Source: Pseudomonas mendocina
Lineage (GTDB): Bacteria; Pseudomonadota; Gammaproteobacteria; Pseudomonadales; Pseudomonadaceae
Assembly (NCBI GenBank): GCA_037482215.1
Contig: CP148074.1
Span: 1,984,001 to 2,048,000, forward strand
Direction: 5' to 3'
DNA: 64,000 nt
The notes under the pieces are model-generated. The model was not told the origin of the DNA and made no database searches. It saw nothing but the letters and a program-made list of their open reading frames with translations. Numbering within the stretch: the stretch's first letter is position 1; each line of letters begins with the position of its first letter. Below are positions 35,369 to 49,449 of the stretch, one piece after another. A program made the translations under genes and the position numbers.

Positions 35369-36527
35369 CAGCGAACTCCAGGCTTCCTTGTTTGGTCAGC
35401 TCAAGCAACAGGCAGCGTGCGTTCTCATCCTGCAGCCAGGTGCTGAGGTTTTCGCTGTGCAGTGCGTCTGCTGCGCATACCAGTTTGAGCAACTCGCGGA
35501 AGCTTTCGGGGAACAGGCGACTTTGGCCGCTGGCAAACAAGACGAGGTCTTCACCGACTTCAGACCAGGCCAGGCGGGCACTTGGGTTACGGATGAGGAT
35601 TGCGCCGTCTTGCAGCGTGGCAAGAAACTCTTCTTCCTCAATCTCAATGCCGCTGATGAGTTCCGGATAGCGCGGCTCGGTCATAAACTGGCCAAACCAA
35701 GTCATCAATAGGCGCTCATCGTTCATGTGTTCGTTGAGCAGCTTTTTCAGGCGCTCGAGTGCATCACGCTGGATTTGTGTTGGGTCCACAGCTGGCTGCG
35801 CGTCGGCGTCGCTGTAGCGCTCTTCATCGGGCAGAAACTGGCCGAGAAAGTCAGTGAAATGGGTGAGGACTTCAGCGGCGCTCGGTGCGCGGAAGCCTAC
35901 GGAATACGTCATACAATCATCCTCAGCGGTGCCACAGTGGGCCAGAAGAGGCGGCAGGTACAGCATGTCGCCAGGTTCCAGGACCCATTCATCAGTCTTG
36001 GTAAATTCAGCAAGGATCTTAAGATCCGCATGTTTCAGCATCGGGCTATCCGAGTCGCACATCTGGCCAATCTGCCAGCGGCGCTTGCCGTAGCCCTGAA
36101 GCAGGAATACGTCGTAGTTGTCGAAGTGCGGACCAACGCCACCACCTGGCGCTGCGTAGCTGATCATGACGTCGTCAATGCGCCACTTCGGCAAGAACTT
36201 GAAGTCTTCGATCAGTTCGGCGACTTCAGGTACAAATTGGTCAACAGCTTGAACCAGCAGGGTCCAGTCTTTCTCTGGGAGTTGCGAAAAGGTGTCTTCG
36301 GCGAATGGACCGCGGCGCAGTTCCCAAGGGTGGGCGCCATTCTCAATCACAATGCGTGATTCGACTTCGTCTTCCAGGGCCAGGCCTGCCAGTTCGTCAG
36401 GAGAAATCGGGCTCTCAAAGCCGGGAATGGCCTGGCGAACTAGCAGTGGTTTTTTCTGCCAGTAATCACGCATGAACTCGCGTGGAGTGAGGCCACCCAA
36501 CAGTTGCAGCGGAGCATCAGGATTCAT
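35361..36527 (-). CDS. ycfD: YcfD-type ribosomal oxygenase (50S L16 arginine hydroxylase)
   Basis: 388-residue Fe(II)/2-oxoglutarate oxygenase with a JmjC fold and winged-helix C-terminal part. The iron ligands are His134 and Asp136 (GPHFDNYD) and a distal His197 (PLLAHCG), in the HxD...H order of the family. E. coli YcfD hydroxylates an arginine of ribosomal protein L16; the match of motif order and length supports the same activity. It is separated from purB upstream by a terminator and overlaps the GNAT gene downstream by eight bases. Confidence 0.9.
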   Translation of the reverse strand: MNPDAPLQLLGGLTPREFMRDYWQKKPLLVRQAIPGFESPISPDELAGLALEDEVESRIVIENGAHPWELRRGPFAEDTFSQLPEKDWTLLVQAVDQFVPEVAELIEDFKFLPKWRIDDVMISYAAPGGGVGPHFDNYDVFLLQGYGKRRWQIGQMCDSDSPMLKHADLKILAEFTKTDEWVLEPGDMLYLPPLLAHCGTAEDDCMTYSVGFRAPSAAEVLTHFTDFLGQFLPDEERYSDADAQPAVDPTQIQRDALERLKKLLNEHMNDERLLMTWFGQFMTEPRYPELISGIEIEEEEFLATLQDGAILIRNPSARLAWSEVGEDLVLFASGQSRLFPESFRELLKLVCAADALHSENLSTWLQDENARCLLLELTKQGSLEFADE

Positions 36528-36563
36528 ACCTAAGCCTTTGAAGTTATTAGAAACCCATAAATG

Positions 36564-36587
36564 AAAACGCCCGGCTCAGCCGGGCGT
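36564..36587 (-). terminator. Intrinsic terminator after purB
   Basis: Nine-pair stem ACGCCCGGC / GCCGGGCGT with a three-base loop and a short T-run on the minus strand, between the purB stop and the ycfD start. Confidence 0.78.
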
Positions 36588-36603
36588 GTGCAAGGCTGTA
36601 GCC

Positions 36604-38921
<2,318 letters not shown>

Positions 38922-38923
38922 GA

Positions 38924-40689
<1,766 letters not shown>

Positions 40690-40729
40690 TCAGTTTATCA
40701 GAAAGCTCGGGGCAAGCGTTTGGCTAGTG

Positions 40730-41170
40730 TCAGTTTCGCACCAGATCCAAAGATCCGTGACTGCCGTTCAGGTAGTCATCCACGCAACGAATAATCAGCT
40801 CACTGCGGCAACGGCTGGCCTCTGCTGCAAGTTCTTCAGGGCTTAGCCACAGGGCGCGGGTGATGCCTTCATCCAGCTGGCGATCCGGGTGATGCCTAAG
40901 CGCTTTGGCGGTAAAGCACACGCGTTGATAGGTTACGCCGTTGCTGGGGGCGGTATACAGATAAATCCCGAGCAGGCCAGTAAGCTCTACGTCCCAGCCT
41001 GTTTCTTCAAGTGTCTCGCGAATGGCTGCCTCGCGAAGGGTTTCGTTGGCCTCAAGGTGTCCGGCAGGTTGGTTAAGAACCAGGCGTCCTGCTTTTAGCT
41101 CTTCAACGAGCAGAAATTTGCCGTCTTGTTCCACGACCGTTGCTACGGTGATGTGCGGGTTCCAGTTCAT
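40730..41170 (-). CDS. Nudix hydrolase (NudJ-like)
   Basis: 146 residues, a compact single-domain Nudix protein. The box at 37-59 begins GHLEANETLREAA and contains RETLEETG, matching Gx5Ex7REUxEExGU exactly. Such NudJ-type enzymes dephosphorylate thiamine pyrophosphate precursors or nucleotides; the substrate is not defined. It precedes mnmA by 70 bases on the same strand and lies downstream of the idh terminator, so it starts the Nudix-mnmA-hflD-EamA-purB transcript. Confidence 0.88.
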   Translation of the reverse strand: MNWNPHITVATVVEQDGKFLLVEELKAGRLVLNQPAGHLEANETLREAAIRETLEETGWDVELTGLLGIYLYTAPSNGVTYQRVCFTAKALRHHPDRQLDEGITRALWLSPEELAAEASRCRSELIIRCVDDYLNGSHGSLDLVRN

Positions 41171-41196
41171 AGTCGGTTCCGTGTGTGTTTCACATA

Positions 41197-41223
41197 CAAA
41201 AACCCCGGCGCTGGGCCGGGGCT
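41197..41223 (-). terminator. Intrinsic terminator after idh
   Basis: Stem CCCCGGC / GCCGGGG (41203-41209 with 41215-41221) with a five-base loop and a T-run of five on the minus strand, between the idh stop and the Nudix start. Confidence 0.82.
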
Positions 41224-41243
41224 TCTGTTGTGTTGCGATCGCG

Positions 41244-43469
41244 TTACTTCAGTGATGCCAGGGCAGCATTGAAGGTGGCGCTAGGGCGCATCACTTGGCT
41301 GGTTTTCTCTGGGTTCGAGCGGTAGTAACCGCCGATGTCGGCTGGCTTGCCTTGTACAGCGGCCAGTTCGGCAACGATGGTAGCTTCTTGCTCGGTCAGT
41401 GTTTTGGCCAGCGGCGTGAACTGAGCTTTCAGTTCAGCATTTTCGTTCTGAGCGGCCAGGGCTTGTGCCCAGTACAGTGCCAGATAGAAGTGACTGCCGC
41501 GGTTGTCCAGCTCACCAACTTTACGAGCTGGCGACTTGTTGTTGTCGAGCAGCTTGCCAGTGGCCTCGTCGAGGGTCTTGCCGAGGATTTTGGCCTTTTC
41601 GTTGTTGGTTTTAATGCCGGTTTCTTCGAGAGAGACGGCCAGAGCCAGGAATTCACCCAGCGAGTCCCAGCGCAGATAGTTCTCTTCCACCAGTTGCTGT
41701 ACGTGTTTCGGTGCAGAACCACCCGCACCTGTCTCGTACATGCCGCCACCGGCCATCAGCGGCACGATGGAGAGCATTTTGGCGGAAGTACCCAGCTCCA
41801 TGATCGGGAACAGGTCAGTCAGGTAGTCGCGCAGTACGTTGCCGGTCACGGAAATGGTGTCCAGGCCGCGGATCATACGCTCCATGGATACGCGGATGGC
41901 TTCGTTGTAGCCCATCATGCGGATATCCAGACCAGTCAGGTCGTGGTCTTTCAGGTACAGCTCAACTTTCTTCTGCAGTTCGCGGTCGTGAGCGCGCTCT
42001 GGGTCCAGCCAGAAGATGGCCGGGGTGTTGGATTGGCGGGCGCGGTTTACGGCCAGTTTCACCCAGTCACGGATCGGGGCATCTTTGGTCTGGCAGGCAC
42101 GCCAAATGTCGCCAGCTTCGACTTCGTGCTGCATCAGCACGGTGCCGTCTGCCAGAACAACGCGCATAGTGCCGTCGGCAGTCATTTCGAAGGTTTTGTC
42201 GTGAGAGCCGTATTCTTCAGCTTTCTGTGCCATCAGGCCGACGTTCGGTACGCTGCCCATTGTGGTCGGGTCGAACGCGCCGTTGGTTTTGCAGAAATTG
42301 ATCATTTCTTGGTAAATGCGGGCGTAAGTGCTTTCCGGCATTACCGCTTTGGTGTCTTTCTGCTTGCCGTCTTTGCCCCACATCTGACCCGAGTTACGGA
42401 TCATGGCAGGCATGGAGGCGTCGACAATTACGTCACTTGGAATGTGCAGGTTGGTGATGCCTTTGACGGAATCAACCATTGCCATTTCCGGACGCTCGCT
42501 ATAACAGGCGTGCAGGTCGTGGAGGATTTCTTCCTGCTGGGAAGCTGGCAGTACCTTGATTTTGTCGTAGACGCTGCTGATACCGTTGTTTGGGTTAACA
42601 CCCAGCTCTTCAAAGAGCTTGCCGTGCTTCTCGAAAGCGCTCTTGTAGTACACGCTTACTGCGTGGCCAAACACGATGGGGTGAGAAACCTTCATCATGG
42701 TTGCCTTGACGTGCAGGGACCACATGACGCCGGTCTCTTTGCAGTCTTGCAGGGTGCGCTCGAAGAAGTCGCGCAGCTTACGGCAGCTCATGAACATGCT
42801 GTCGAGTACTTCGCCTTCCAGCAGGGAGAGTTGTTTCTTAACTTCAACCTTGCCGTCTTTGCCGACGAATTCGATGCGTACGTCACCGGCTTTGTCCATA
42901 GTGACGGACTGTTCGCTGGAGAAGAAGTCGCCGCCACGCATGTAGTCAGCGTGGGACTGAGAAGCCATGCTCCATTTGCCCATGGAGTGCGGGTGCTTGC
43001 GCGCGTACGCCTTAACTGCCGCTGGTGCGCGGCGGTCAGAGTTACCTTCACGCAGAACAGGGTTTACAGCGCTGCCCAGAATTTTGGCATACCGAGCGCG
43101 GGTTTCTTTCTCGGCGTCGGTCTGCGGGTCTTCCGGGAAGTCAGGAATGTTGTAACCCAGAGCCTGCAGTTCGGCGATGGCGCCTTTGAGCTGTGGTACT
43201 GAGGCGCTGATGTTCGGCAGCTTAATAATGTTTGCTTCAGGCTGTGTAGCCAGGACGGCCAGCTTGGCCAGGTCGTCATCAACGCGCTTCTCAGCGGGTA
43301 GTTGGTCGGCGAAGGCTGCCAGGATTCGTCCAGCAAGCGAGATGTCGCTGGTTTCTACAGAGATGTCTGCCGATGCGGCGAAGGCTTCAACAATAGGAAG
43401 AAGCGAGTAAGTTGCAAGGGCTGGAGCTTCGTCGGTGAATGTATAAACAATCTTCGAAGGGGTGGACAT
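41244..43469 (-). CDS. idh: Monomeric NADP-dependent isocitrate dehydrogenase
   Basis: Large monomeric IDH of 741 residues, unrelated in fold length to dimeric Icd, converting isocitrate to 2-oxoglutarate with NADPH. Family segments are [18 protein letters not shown] and [30 protein letters not shown]. The end runs [18 protein letters not shown], the usual C-terminus. It is divergent from the dimeric icd gene, with a 365-base shared region. Having both forms is common in Pseudomonas. Its product together with Icd feeds 2-oxoglutarate and opposes AceA for isocitrate. Confidence 0.96.
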   Translation of the reverse strand: MSTPSKIVYTFTDEAPALATYSLLPIVEAFAASADISVETSDISLAGRILAAFADQLPAEKRVDDDLAKLAVLATQPEANIIKLPNISASVPQLKGAIAELQALGYNIPDFPEDPQTDAEKETRARYAKILGSAVNPVLREGNSDRRAPAAVKAYARKHPHSMGKWSMASQSHADYMRGGDFFSSEQSVTMDKAGDVRIEFVGKDGKVEVKKQLSLLEGEVLDSMFMSCRKLRDFFERTLQDCKETGVMWSLHVKATMMKVSHPIVFGHAVSVYYKSAFEKHGKLFEELGVNPNNGISSVYDKIKVLPASQQEEILHDLHACYSERPEMAMVDSVKGITNLHIPSDVIVDASMPAMIRNSGQMWGKDGKQKDTKAVMPESTYARIYQEMINFCKTNGAFDPTTMGSVPNVGLMAQKAEEYGSHDKTFEMTADGTMRVVLADGTVLMQHEVEAGDIWRACQTKDAPIRDWVKLAVNRARQSNTPAIFWLDPERAHDRELQKKVELYLKDHDLTGLDIRMMGYNEAIRVSMERMIRGLDTISVTGNVLRDYLTDLFPIMELGTSAKMLSIVPLMAGGGMYETGAGGSAPKHVQQLVEENYLRWDSLGEFLALAVSLEETGIKTNNEKAKILGKTLDEATGKLLDNNKSPARKVGELDNRGSHFYLALYWAQALAAQNENAELKAQFTPLAKTLTEQEATIVAELAAVQGKPADIGGYYRSNPEKTSQVMRPSATFNAALASLK

Positions 43470-43680
43470 GTAGGGATAACTCTCTTCTTAGCTGTGCGTG
43501 CACAGAAACTCGACGGCGCTGGTAAGCACAGAGGTCTGCGGGTAGCAGTAACACACATCGAGGACTCGCCGCGGTGATGATGGATGCACCAGTAGAGGGT
43601 CGAGCATTTCGAACAGGAGGGCCATGATATTGGTCAACTGTTACAAGAGGTCTGAGTCTCGTGCGAGACGGTGGCCCCTT

Positions 43681-43696
43681 ATGACTTGTTAGTCAT
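43681..43696. promoter_or_regulatory. Operator-like inverted repeat at the candidate idh start site
   Basis: ATGACT, TGTT, AGTCAT: perfect six-base arms. It lies directly downstream of the extended -10 element, so it would cover the transcription start of idh. The binding protein is unknown. Confidence 0.45.
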
Positions 43697-43702
43697 GGGC
43701 GC

Positions 43703-43711
43703 AGTATACCA
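43703..43711 (-). promoter_or_regulatory. Candidate extended -10 promoter of idh
   Basis: On the minus strand TGG-TATACT is a TGn-extended -10 element with five of six -10 matches. No good -35 is present, as is usual for extended -10 promoters. The leader would be about 225 bases. Confidence 0.45.
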
Positions 43712-43834
43712 CTGCGGTGGCTTGTCGCAGAGTGTTCTTGTAAAAGAGATATGTTTCTATGGTTGAAGAGGGCGTATTTCGCTACTCTCGGTGATGAGAT
43801 TGCTGTTTTTTACAACACGAAAACGGAGTCCAGC

Positions 43835-45091
43835 ATGGGATACCAAAAGATCCAGGTGCCTGCCACCGGTGACAAAATCACCGTCAATAAAGATTCATCC
43901 CTGAATGTTCCTAATAATCCCATCATTCCATATATAGAGGGAGATGGCATTGGTGTAGACATCAGCCCCGTCATGATTGATGTGGTTGATGCCGCTGTTA
44001 AAAAAGCTTACGGCGGTCAGCGCAAGATCTCCTGGATGGAGGTTTACGCTGGCGAGAAGGCTACCCAGGTCTACGATGTTGACACTTGGTTGCCGCAGGA
44101 AACGCTGGATGCCGTTAAAGATTATGTGGTGTCGATCAAGGGGCCGCTAACCACTCCTGTAGGGGGCGGTATTCGTTCTCTGAACGTGGCCTTGCGCCAG
44201 CAGCTTGACCTCTACGTTTGTCTGCGCCCGGTGCGTTGGTTTGAAGGTGTTCCGAGTCCGGTGAAGAAGCCGGGGGATGTGGATATGACCATCTTTCGCG
44301 AGAACTCTGAGGATATTTACGCCGGAATTGAATGGAAGGCCGGTTCATCTGAAGCGAATAAGGTCATTAAATTCCTTAAAGAGGAAATGGGTGTCACCAA
44401 GATTCGCTTTGATGAAGACTGTGGTATTGGCGTTAAGCCAGTATCCAAAGCGGGCACTAAGCGTTTGGCGCGCAAAGCACTGCAATATGCCGTTGATAAT
44501 GACCGCTCGTCGTTAACTATCGTCCACAAAGGCAACATCATGAAGTTCACCGAAGGTGCCTTCAAAGAGTGGGCCTATGAGGTGGCAGCTGAAGAATTTG
44601 GGGCGACATTGCTGGACGGTGGTCCATGGATGCAATTCAAAAACCCGAAAACCGGTAAGAACATTGTCGTTAAAGATGCGATTGCCGATGCCATGCTGCA
44701 GCAGATCCTGTTGCGTCCTGCTGAATATGACGTGATCGCCACACTCAACCTGAACGGTGACTATTTGTCTGATGCGCTGGCGGCTGAGGTGGGGGGGATC
44801 GGTATTGCTCCTGGTGCCAACCTGTCTGACTCGGTGGCTATGTTTGAGGCGACACACGGTACCGCGCCGAAGTATGCGGGTAAGGATCAGGTCAACCCTG
44901 GGTCATTGATTCTGTCTGCCGAGATGATGCTGCGGCACATGGGATGGACGGAGGCCGCTGATCTGATCATCAAAGGAATGAACGGCGCCATTGCGGCCAA
45001 AACCGTGACTTACGATTTTGAGCGTCTGATGGACGGTGCAACGCTGGTATCCAGCTCTGGGTTCGGTAAAGCCGTTATCGAACACATGTAA
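43835..45091 (+). CDS. icd: Dimeric NADP isocitrate dehydrogenase
   Basis: TCA-cycle enzyme making 2-oxoglutarate and NADPH. 418 residues, start at 43835 ([10 protein letters not shown]) with ACGGAG upstream; the open frame back to 43751 is rejected. Active-site residues include Ser115 (GGGIRSLN), the counterpart of E. coli Ser113 that AceK phosphorylates, followed by the isocitrate-binding [10 protein letters not shown] loop. It is divergent from idh and ends in a strong terminator shared with cspD. Confidence 0.96.
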   Translation: MGYQKIQVPATGDKITVNKDSSLNVPNNPIIPYIEGDGIGVDISPVMIDVVDAAVKKAYGGQRKISWMEVYAGEKATQVYDVDTWLPQETLDAVKDYVVSIKGPLTTPVGGGIRSLNVALRQQLDLYVCLRPVRWFEGVPSPVKKPGDVDMTIFRENSEDIYAGIEWKAGSSEANKVIKFLKEEMGVTKIRFDEDCGIGVKPVSKAGTKRLARKALQYAVDNDRSSLTIVHKGNIMKFTEGAFKEWAYEVAAEEFGATLLDGGPWMQFKNPKTGKNIVVKDAIADAMLQQILLRPAEYDVIATLNLNGDYLSDALAAEVGGIGIAPGANLSDSVAMFEATHGTAPKYAGKDQVNPGSLILSAEMMLRHMGWTEAADLIIKGMNGAIAAKTVTYDFERLMDGATLVSSSGFGKAVIEHM

Positions 45092-45097
45092 GGCGTG

Positions 45098-45127
45098 AAA
45101 AAGGCCGGTCAAATGACCGGCCTTTTT
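45098..45127. terminator. Bidirectional terminator between icd and cspD
   Basis: A perfect 13-pair stem AAAAAGGCCGGTC / GACCGGCCTTTTT with an AAAT loop; T-tracts in both directions serve the convergent genes. Confidence 0.92.
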
Positions 45128-45146
45128 ATTACGTGTCAGGGGTGGG

Positions 45147-45392
45147 CTATGCCTCTCCCTGGGCGGGGTCGGGTTGCTCTGCAGCAGCACTTGGAGCACT
45201 GATATTAACTGCGTGGAGCCCTTTGGGACCCTGAATAATATCGAAACTCACGGGCTGTCCAGCCTTGAGCGTTTTGTAGCCATCCATCTGAATGGCGGAG
45301 TAGTGGGCGAACAGGTCCTCATCTCGACCGTCGGCCAGGATAAAACCGTAGCCTTTGGCGTTGTTGAACCACTTGACCTTACCGCTAACCAT
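45147..45392 (-). CDS. cspD: Cold-shock-domain protein CspD
   Basis: 81 residues from the ATG at 45392, which has AGAGGGATA upstream. The cold-shock domain carries RNP1 as KGYGFILAD and RNP2 as DLFAHYSAI. CspD binds single-stranded DNA and RNA and slows replication in stationary phase; in E. coli it is a Lon target. The gene is divergent from clpS, the same arrangement as in E. coli and other Pseudomonas. A moderate promoter was found 120 bases upstream. Confidence 0.92.
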   Translation of the reverse strand: MVSGKVKWFNNAKGYGFILADGRDEDLFAHYSAIQMDGYKTLKAGQPVSFDIIQGPKGLHAVNISAPSAAAEQPDPAQGEA

Positions 45393-45510
45393 GCTGATAT
45401 CCCTCTGCAAGGACTCCATCACTGGAGTATCATCCACTTCCGATCCACAATTCGGCTGGCTGTGCCGGACAAATTGTGAAGCACCTTAATACCCCACCGG
45501 GTATTCATTG

Positions 45511-45538
45511 TTTGTAACATCCTTTGGCCGATAGTCAA
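45511..45538 (-). promoter_or_regulatory. Candidate sigma-70 promoter of cspD
   Basis: On the minus strand: -35 TTGACT (45538-45533), 16-base spacer, -10 TACAAA (45516-45511). The 5' UTR would be about 110 bases. Confidence 0.4.
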
Positions 45539-45620
45539 GGCAGTGCATTGAATGGTTTTGACGCCGATCAAGCTAAGCCTGTCCGTACAGTCAGTTTGCC
45601 CATTAATGAAGCTATCCAGC

Positions 45621-45983
45621 ATGCATGAAGACCGCGAGATTCGACTAACATTCAATCAGGATCATCCTGAAGAGCATGAAGACGACAGTTCTGGTGTTGC
45701 GGTCCAGGAGTCGAAACCGGCACTTCAGAGGCCGCCTATGTACAAAGTCCTCTTGTTAAATGATGACTACACCCCCATGGATTTTGTGGTGGAAGTGCTC
45801 GAGGCGTTTTTTAACCTGAATCGTGAGCTGGCAACTAAGATTATGCTCACTGTCCATACGGAAGGTAGGGCAGTGTGCGGGGTTTATACTCGGGATATAG
45901 CTGAAACCAAAGCAACACAAGTGAATCAATATGCGAGAGAGAGCCAGCATCCGCTACTCTGTGAAATAGAGAAGGACGGTTAA
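45621..45983 (+). CDS. clpS: ClpS, N-end-rule adaptor of ClpAP
   Basis: 120 residues from the ATG at 45621. The disordered N-terminal arm (about 1-35) is acidic, then the ClpS fold begins [21 protein letters not shown], the pocket region that grips bulky N-terminal residues (Leu, Phe, Tyr, Trp). Downstream 28 bases is clpA, its partner. The divergent cspD lies across a 228-base gap. No clear Shine-Dalgarno was found. With Ate and Aat encoded 3-5 kb away, the whole bacterial N-end rule pathway is in this window. Confidence 0.94.
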   Translation: MHEDREIRLTFNQDHPEEHEDDSSGVAVQESKPALQRPPMYKVLLLNDDYTPMDFVVEVLEAFFNLNRELATKIMLTVHTEGRAVCGVYTRDIAETKATQVNQYARESQHPLLCEIEKDG

Positions 45984-46011
45984 TACCGGCCATGTGGCAT
46001 GAGGTGAAGCT

Positions 46012-48282
46012 ATGTTGAATCGAGAGCTCGAAGTTACCCTCAATCTGGCTTTCAAAGAGGCCCGGAGCAAGCGTCATGAATTCATGACAGTTGAGCACCT
46101 GTTGCTTGCTCTGTTGGACAATGAGGCGGCCGCCAGTGTCTTGCGTGCGTGTGGCGCAAACATGGACAAACTGCGTAATGACCTTCAGGAGTTCATCGAC
46201 TCCACTACGCCGCTAATTCCCCAGCATGATGAAGATCGTGAAACGCAGCCTACGCTGGGGTTCCAGCGCGTGCTTCAGCGTGCAGTTTTTCATGTGCAGA
46301 GCTCTGGCAAGCGTGAAGTCACTGGCGCCAATGTGTTGGTTGCGATTTTCAGTGAGCAAGAAAGCCAGGCTGTGTTCCTGCTGAAGCAACAGAATGTGGC
46401 GCGGATTGATGTGGTCAACTTTATTGCTCACGGCATTTCCAAAGTGCCCGGCCATGATGCCCACAACGAGAACGATCAGGACGCTCAGGATGACGAGGGC
46501 GGCGAGAGCAGCTCGTCGGGCAATCCGTTGGATGCCTATGCCAGCAATCTGAATGAATTGGCACGTCAGGGGCGTATTGATCCACTGGTCGGACGTGAGC
46601 ACGAAGTTGAGCGTGTTGCGCAGATTTTGGCGCGACGCCGTAAAAACAACCCTCTGCTTGTGGGTGAGGCTGGTGTGGGTAAAACCGCCATTGCTGAGGG
46701 GCTTGCTAAGCGTATTGTCGATAACCAAGTGCCTGACCTGCTGTCTGGTAGCGTGGTGTATTCGCTGGACTTGGGTGCCTTGCTCGCGGGTACCAAGTAC
46801 CGGGGGGACTTCGAGAAGCGCTTAAAGGCGTTGCTGGGCGAGTTACGCAAGCGGCCTAATGCCATTCTCTTTATTGATGAGATCCACACGATTATTGGTG
46901 CTGGTGCCGCATCGGGCGGGGTGATGGATGCGTCCAACCTGCTTAAGCCTATGCTGTCCTCGGGTGAGATTCGCTGCATTGGTTCGACCACATTCCAGGA
47001 GTTCCGCGGGATTTTCGAAAAAGACCGTGCTCTGGCACGGCGCTTCCAGAAAGTCGATGTGGTGGAGCCGTCGGTGGAAGACACCATTGGTATTCTGCGT
47101 GGCTTGAAGGGACGCTTTGAGCAGCATCACAACATCGAGTACACCGATGAGGCGCTACGTTCGGCTGCTGAGCTGGCTGCACGCTACATTAATGACCGGC
47201 ACATGCCTGATAAGGCCATTGATGTCATTGATGAGGCAGGTGCCTATCAGCAGTTGCAGCCGCAAGAAAAGCGTGCTGAGCGCATTGATGTGCCTCAAGT
47301 GGAGGATATCGTCGCGAAGATTGCCCGTATTCCGCCTAAGCATGTCAGTAGCTCTGACAAAGAATTGCTGCGCAATCTAGAGCGTGACCTCAAGCTCACG
47401 GTGTTTGGCCAGGATGCTGCAATTGACTCATTGTCGACTGCAATCAAGCTTTCCCGTGCAGGGCTGAAGGCGCCTGACAAGCCCGTCGGTTCTTTCCTGT
47501 TCGCCGGTCCGACCGGGGTGGGCAAAACCGAGGCAGCGCGTCAGCTGTCAAAAGCGCTGGGCGTGGAGCTGATTCGCTTTGATATGTCTGAGTACATGGA
47601 GCGACATACTGTGTCGCGCCTCATTGGTGCGCCACCAGGCTATGTCGGGTTTGATCAGGGGGGGCTGCTGACAGAGGCCATCACTAAGACGCCTCATTGT
47701 GTGCTGCTGCTTGATGAAATCGAAAAAGCTCACCCAGAAGTCTTCAACCTGCTGTTGCAGGTCATGGACCATGGCACGCTGACCGACAACAACGGCCGTA
47801 AAGCTGATTTCCGTAACGTGATCATTATCATGACCACCAACGCGGGTGCTGAAACTGCCTCGCGGGCGTCAATTGGCTTCACCTATCAGGATCACGCCTC
47901 TGATGCGATGGAAGTGATCAAAAAGAGCTTCACGCCGGAGTTCCGCAACCGTCTGGATACTATTATTCAGTTTGGTCGCCTGAGCCATGAGGTCATTAAG
48001 AGTATCGTCGATAAATTCCTTACCGAGCTTCAGGCTCAGTTGGAAGACAAGCACGTTACCCTCGAAGTTAGCGAGGCTGCCCGTAGCTGGTTGGCTGAGC
48101 GTGGCTATGACGTGCAGATGGGTGCTCGTCCGATGGCGCGTTTGATTCAGGATAAGATCAAGCGGCCGCTGGCGGAGGAGATCCTGTTTGGCGAGCTTGC
48201 CGACCATGGCGGTGTGGTCCATGTCGACATCGAGAACGAAGATCTGACCTTCGAGTTCGAGACCAGCGCAGAGTTGGCCTGA
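46012..48282 (+). CDS. clpA: ClpA, ATPase subunit of the ClpAP protease
   Basis: 756 residues. The N-terminal domain (1-140, [14 protein letters not shown]) binds ClpS. Two AAA+ modules follow: Walker A GEAGVGKT at 218-225 in the first and GPTGVGKT at 499-506 in the second, each with its own Walker B. It unfolds substrates delivered by ClpS and passes them to ClpP. clpP is not in this window; ClpX lies at the left edge. GAGG precedes the ATG. Confidence 0.96.
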   Translation: MLNRELEVTLNLAFKEARSKRHEFMTVEHLLLALLDNEAAASVLRACGANMDKLRNDLQEFIDSTTPLIPQHDEDRETQPTLGFQRVLQRAVFHVQSSGKREVTGANVLVAIFSEQESQAVFLLKQQNVARIDVVNFIAHGISKVPGHDAHNENDQDAQDDEGGESSSSGNPLDAYASNLNELARQGRIDPLVGREHEVERVAQILARRRKNNPLLVGEAGVGKTAIAEGLAKRIVDNQVPDLLSGSVVYSLDLGALLAGTKYRGDFEKRLKALLGELRKRPNAILFIDEIHTIIGAGAASGGVMDASNLLKPMLSSGEIRCIGSTTFQEFRGIFEKDRALARRFQKVDVVEPSVEDTIGILRGLKGRFEQHHNIEYTDEALRSAAELAARYINDRHMPDKAIDVIDEAGAYQQLQPQEKRAERIDVPQVEDIVAKIARIPPKHVSSSDKELLRNLERDLKLTVFGQDAAIDSLSTAIKLSRAGLKAPDKPVGSFLFAGPTGVGKTEAARQLSKALGVELIRFDMSEYMERHTVSRLIGAPPGYVGFDQGGLLTEAITKTPHCVLLLDEIEKAHPEVFNLLLQVMDHGTLTDNNGRKADFRNVIIIMTTNAGAETASRASIGFTYQDHASDAMEVIKKSFTPEFRNRLDTIIQFGRLSHEVIKSIVDKFLTELQAQLEDKHVTLEVSEAARSWLAERGYDVQMGARPMARLIQDKIKRPLAEEILFGELADHGGVVHVDIENEDLTFEFETSAELA

Positions 48283-48295
48283 TCGACAGGCACAC

Positions 48296-48324
48296 AAAAA
48301 CGCCCGGCAATGCCGGGCGTTTTT
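48296..48324. terminator. Terminator between clpA and infA
   Basis: A perfect 13-pair stem AAAAACGCCCGGC / GCCGGGCGTTTTT with an AAT loop and T-tracts in both directions. It serves the convergent genes. Confidence 0.92.
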
Positions 48325-48369
48325 CTTGGCAAGGCTGTAACGGTTGTTGGAGGCAGGCTCCGTCAGCCG

Positions 48370-48588
48370 TTAGCGGGCGCGGTAAGTAATACGGCCCTTG
48401 CTCAAGTCATAAGGTGTCAGCTCAACGCGCACCTTGTCACCCGTCAGAATGCGGATGTAATTTTTACGCATCTTTCCAGAGATGTGCGCAGTAACGACGT
48501 GCCCATTTTCCAACTCCACGCGAAACATGGTGTTAGGCAGGGTGTCGACGACAGTACCTTCCATTTCGAAGCTGTCTTCTTTCGACAT
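48370..48588 (-). CDS. infA: Translation initiation factor IF-1
   Basis: Binds the ribosomal A-site during initiation. 72 residues from the ATG at 48588 ([11 protein letters not shown]), the normal IF-1 size; the open frame to 48654 is rejected. The S1-like OB fold is complete, with [20 protein letters not shown]. It is downstream of ate in the same direction with a 99-base gap containing a six-pair hairpin (CCCTTG/CAAGGG at 48671-48685). Confidence 0.96.
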
Positions 48589-48687
48589 GCAGTAAAGCCC
48601 TCGGTATCCAGATAATGGCCCGGTGCAACTGGCCCCAGGCAAAGCGGCGTGCATTGTGCCCGAAAACTGCCCCTTGCGCCAAGGGCT

Positions 48688-49395
48688 TCAGTTAAGAGAT
48701 GCCCAACGTTGGTTTACAAAGAGCTCAATTGGCCTGTATTGGGTCTTGTAGTTCATTTTGCGACAGTTCTTGATCCAGTAACCCAAGTAGACCGCCTCAA
48801 GGCCCAAGCGGGCGCACTCCGCGATTTGCCAGAGAATGGCAAAGCGGCCCAGGCTGCGGCGTTCTTCGTCCGGGTCATAGAAGGTGTAGACCGCCGATAG
48901 ACCGTTGGGCAGGGCGTCGGTTACGGCGACGGCCAGCAGGCGTCCTGCCAGGCGGAACTCGTAAAAGTGCGAAAAACTCAGGTCGCGGACGAGGAACGTA
49001 CTGAACTGCTCGCGATTGGGCGGGAACATGTCGCCGTCAGCGTGACGCTGTTCGATGTAGCGCGCGTAAAGTGTGTAGTACTCCTCAGTAAAGCTGGGGC
49101 GCGCCCGAGTTACGGTGAGGTCCTGGTTGCGGTTACAAATGCGGCGTTGCTGACGATTGGGGGTGAAGCGTTCAGCAGGAATGCGCGCAGGTATGCAAGC
49201 GCTGCAATGCTGACAGTGTGGGCGATAGAGATGGTCGCCGCTGCGGCGAAAACCCAGTTCTGAAAGCTCAGCATAAACGCCAGCATCCATGGGCTGGCTG
49301 GGGTCAAGGAACAAGGTTGCTGCCTGTTCCTCTGCCAGATAGCTGCATGGATGAGGTTGCGTTGCATAAAACTTCAGCCGGGCCAGCTCAGTCAT
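48688..49395 (-). CDS. ate: Ate/Bpt-type aminoacyl-tRNA-protein transferase
   Basis: 235 residues from the ATG at 49395. Homologue of eukaryotic Ate1; bacterial Bpt enzymes add leucine from tRNA to proteins with N-terminal Asp or Glu, marking them for ClpS-ClpA. The N-terminal domain holds the cysteine-rich segment ([13 protein letters not shown], then CQHCSAC), and the C-terminal part the transferase fold, with a [12 protein letters not shown] motif. It lies between aat (54 bases upstream) and infA in one minus-strand group. The amino acid specificity is inferred from the bacterial family. Confidence 0.92.
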   Translation of the reverse strand: MTELARLKFYATQPHPCSYLAEEQAATLFLDPSQPMDAGVYAELSELGFRRSGDHLYRPHCQHCSACIPARIPAERFTPNRQQRRICNRNQDLTVTRARPSFTEEYYTLYARYIEQRHADGDMFPPNREQFSTFLVRDLSFSHFYEFRLAGRLLAVAVTDALPNGLSAVYTFYDPDEERRSLGRFAILWQIAECARLGLEAVYLGYWIKNCRKMNYKTQYRPIELFVNQRWASLN

Positions 49396-49449
49396 GGTCA
49401 ATTCTCGACGTAGGCTTGAGCTAAGTGTAAGCCAGGCTGGCTTGCTCGA

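Larger units (their letters stand above)
43470..43834. other. 365-base divergent region between idh and icd
   Basis: No gene is visible. It holds an extended -10 promoter for idh near 43703-43711, a perfect six-base-arm repeat ATGACT/AGTCAT at 43681-43696, and a 14-base palindrome GTCTCG-TG-CGAGAC at 43656-43669. I could not assign a convincing icd promoter on the plus strand. Confidence 0.5.

Noticed and set aside
41295..43202. 635-codon open frame opposite idh
   Set aside because: Antisense shadow of a highly expressed gene; composition rich in His, Gln, Val and Phe, no family resemblance.
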